From NCBI GenBank assembly GCA_023205875.1, contig CP060764.1, positions 558,001-622,000 of the forward strand: a stretch of DNA of 64,000 nucleotides, read 5' to 3'. The stretch comes from Chloropicon primus (lineage: Eukaryota > Chlorophyta > Chloropicophyceae > Chloropicales > Chloropicaceae). The position numbers and the translations under genes are program-made. The notes below the pieces were generated by a model. The model saw nothing but the letters and a program-made list of their open reading frames with translations. It made no database searches and had not been told where the DNA came from. Positions 62,850-64,000 of the stretch are shown here, piece after piece (the stretch's first letter is position 1; every line of letters starts with the position of its first letter).

Positions 62850-63818
62850 CTACTCAATGTCCAGCTCCTTCAGCGTTTTCATGACGATGTTCGAGATGAA
62901 AGTGGTGGCGAGGAGTGTGCCCCCCACACCGATGGCCAGGGGGGCGACGCTCCCGAGCGATCCCGAACCGCCCCCGCTCGTCTGCTCGAGCACGGACTTG
63001 CTCACATCGCCGGCGCTGACGTACGCGAAGGTTCCAGGAAACATCCCCAGCCAGGACCCCAAGACGTACGAGCCCAGGTCCACGCTGGTCAGGCCGTAGA
63101 GGTAGTTCGACAACGCAAAGGGGAGCAAGGGGGAGAGCCTGAGGAAAAGCACGAGCTTGAAGGACTCCTTCCCGATTGCCTTGTCTATCGCCGCGAACTT
63201 CTCGTTCTTCTGAGCGATCTCCAGCACCCTGTCCCTCGCGACGTAGCGAGCGATGAGGAACGCTATGGTCGCCGCGATGGTGGCGCTGATGGAGACGATG
63301 ACGGAGCCCAAAAGGGGCCCGAAGAGCACGCCGGCCGTCATGGTCAGGGGTATTGCTGGCACGGCGAGGACTTCCAAGACTATGTAAGCCCCTGCATAGG
63401 CGAGGTAACCAAAGCTCCCCCACTCCTCCAGCAGGGCGCTGAAGACCACGAGTGACGAGTAGATGTCATCCTTGTAGACCACGCCCAGGCCGACCAGAAG
63501 GGCAATGCCCAGGACCGCGGCCCCGGTCCCGGCCAGCGCGGTCGCGCTCCCGCTTCCTCCCCCCTCCTCCGCGCCCTGCTCCCCCCCTTCCGCGATAGAC
63601 GACGACGCGGTGGTCGAAGTCTCCTCCTCCCTGGTCGCCCTAGTCGCCCCCCTCCCTCCGACAACATCTTCGCGCCCCCTCGCTTCCCTGGCGGGTCTCA
63701 CAGCCAGCCTCCTCTTCGGAAGATGGTGCGCGGGCTTCCTCCGCCGACACCCCGGCCCTCCCAACACCCCCGCCGCAACCCTCGACCTCGCACCGATCGC
63801 CATCTTCCTTATCCTCAT
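62850..63818 (-). CDS. VTT-domain (DedA/TVP38/TMEM64-like) membrane protein, plastid-targeted
   Basis: 322 residues from ATG 63818; the ATG at 63803 (MAIGARSRVAAG) is equally plausible. An Arg-rich leader with a Ser/Thr/Glu stretch is followed by a hydrophobic helix (AVLGIALLVGLGVVY) and the VTT core: LAYAGAYIVLEVLAVPAIPLTMTAGVLFG, GSVIVSISATIAATIAFLIARY, then FKLVLFLRLSPLLPFALSNYLYG, GSYVLGSWLGMFPGTFAYVSAG and a final helix. LRLSPLLPF and the GxxFG region are the family signature. Relatives scramble lipids. The targeting leader suggests plastid location. Confidence 0.92.
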   Translation of the reverse strand: MRIRKMAIGARSRVAAGVLGGPGCRRRKPAHHLPKRRLAVRPAREARGREDVVGGRGATRATREEETSTTASSSIAEGGEQGAEEGGGSGSATALAGTGAAVLGIALLVGLGVVYKDDIYSSLVVFSALLEEWGSFGYLAYAGAYIVLEVLAVPAIPLTMTAGVLFGPLLGSVIVSISATIAATIAFLIARYVARDRVLEIAQKNEKFAAIDKAIGKESFKLVLFLRLSPLLPFALSNYLYGLTSVDLGSYVLGSWLGMFPGTFAYVSAGDVSKSVLEQTSGGGSGSLGSVAPLAIGVGGTLLATTFISNIVMKTLKELDIE

Positions 63819-64000
63819 CCACTGCCAGCCACGAGCTCCTGAGATTCTGGAGAGATCCTCTCCAGCTTTGAGCCAGGAGCCAGGAGGAGAACTTGAGGAG
63901 GGGGAGAGCTTGATGTGGTGTGAGTGTGATGTCAAGGCAGGGTCAAGGCGGGGGTGTCCAAGGACTCGAGGGTGAGGCTGGGCAACTGGGAGCGGGAGGA
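63819..64000. other. 5' flank of the VTT gene at window end
   Basis: 182 bases upstream of the VTT start; contains AG-rich patches. Nothing else identifiable before the window ends. Confidence 0.4.

Overview
The window looks like nuclear DNA of a small green alga. The DNA is very GC-rich and compact: about 39 protein-coding genes in 64 kb, most of them single long reading frames. Many proteins carry predicted plastid-targeting N-termini (RNase J, CCB4, glutamate-cysteine ligase, sulfite reductase, TerC, RETICULATA-like, a chlorophyll b reductase-like SDR). Plant-type families are common, and there is a short interstitial block of CCCTAAAA, the telomere repeat type of Chlamydomonas. A beta-carotene ketolase gene fits an alga making ketocarotenoids; astaxanthin-containing Chloropicophyceae are one candidate lineage, but that placement is inference. 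Only two genes (CCB4 and a histidine acid phosphatase) clearly need GT-AG introns; a third (the SDR at 15955-17004) may have a small 5' exon.

Layout. 1-7.8 kb: 3'-truncated CHD3/PICKLE-like remodeller, plastid RNase J, a two-repeat MYB, and the cytochrome b6f assembly factor CCB4. 7.8-14.1 kb: three tandem secreted PhoPQ-related/AprA-family proteins. 14.4-24.5 kb: strictly alternating strands with an M20 dipeptidase, an SDR, GSH1, beta-carotene ketolase, the Fe-S co-chaperone HSCB, a CS-ankyrin-TPR protein and a PICOT-type glutaredoxin. 24.6-33.4 kb: a polycystin-like channel with EF hands, TCF25/Rqc1-like protein and a cGMP-dependent protein kinase with four cyclic-nucleotide domains. 33.5-39.4 kb: an unidentified plastid membrane protein whose 5' frame is uncertain, RAB3GAP2-like protein, acyl-protein thioesterase-like hydrolase, a coiled-coil protein and NOL-like chlorophyll b reductase. 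39.7-45.5 kb: a divergent pair of small secreted proteins and an inverted, convergent pair of GH5 mannanase-like genes with mosaic identity. 45.9-52.9 kb: MurA (peptidoglycan synthesis), histidine acid phosphatase, TerC, ISS1-type aminotransferase and a TPR protein. 53.3-64 kb: SNAP-25-like SNARE, an unusual P-loop kinase/F-box/zinc beta-tent fusion, IMPACT protein, ferredoxin-sulfite reductase, an NTF2-like remnant, epsilon-COP, RETICULATA-like protein and a VTT/DedA membrane protein.

Functional links that can be seen: sulfur assimilation and glutathione (SIR, GSH1), iron-sulfur handling (HSCB, PICOT glutaredoxin), plastid biogenesis (CCB4, RNase J, TerC, RER, MurA), pigment metabolism (ketolase, NOL-like), signalling (PKG, polycystin channel), vesicle traffic (SNAP-25-like, RAB3GAP2-like, epsilon-COP), and a secreted set (three AprA-like proteins, two Ala/Ser/Gly-rich proteins, GH5 pair, M20 peptidase). 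These are dispersed eukaryotic genes and nothing suggests operons. The most novel-looking items are the kinase/F-box/beta-tent fusion, the AprA-like triplet, the GH5 inverted pair under apparent gene conversion, the secreted divergent pair, and an in-frame zinc-finger-like extension after the IMPACT stop codon. No rRNA, tRNA, CRISPR or viral element was recognised.
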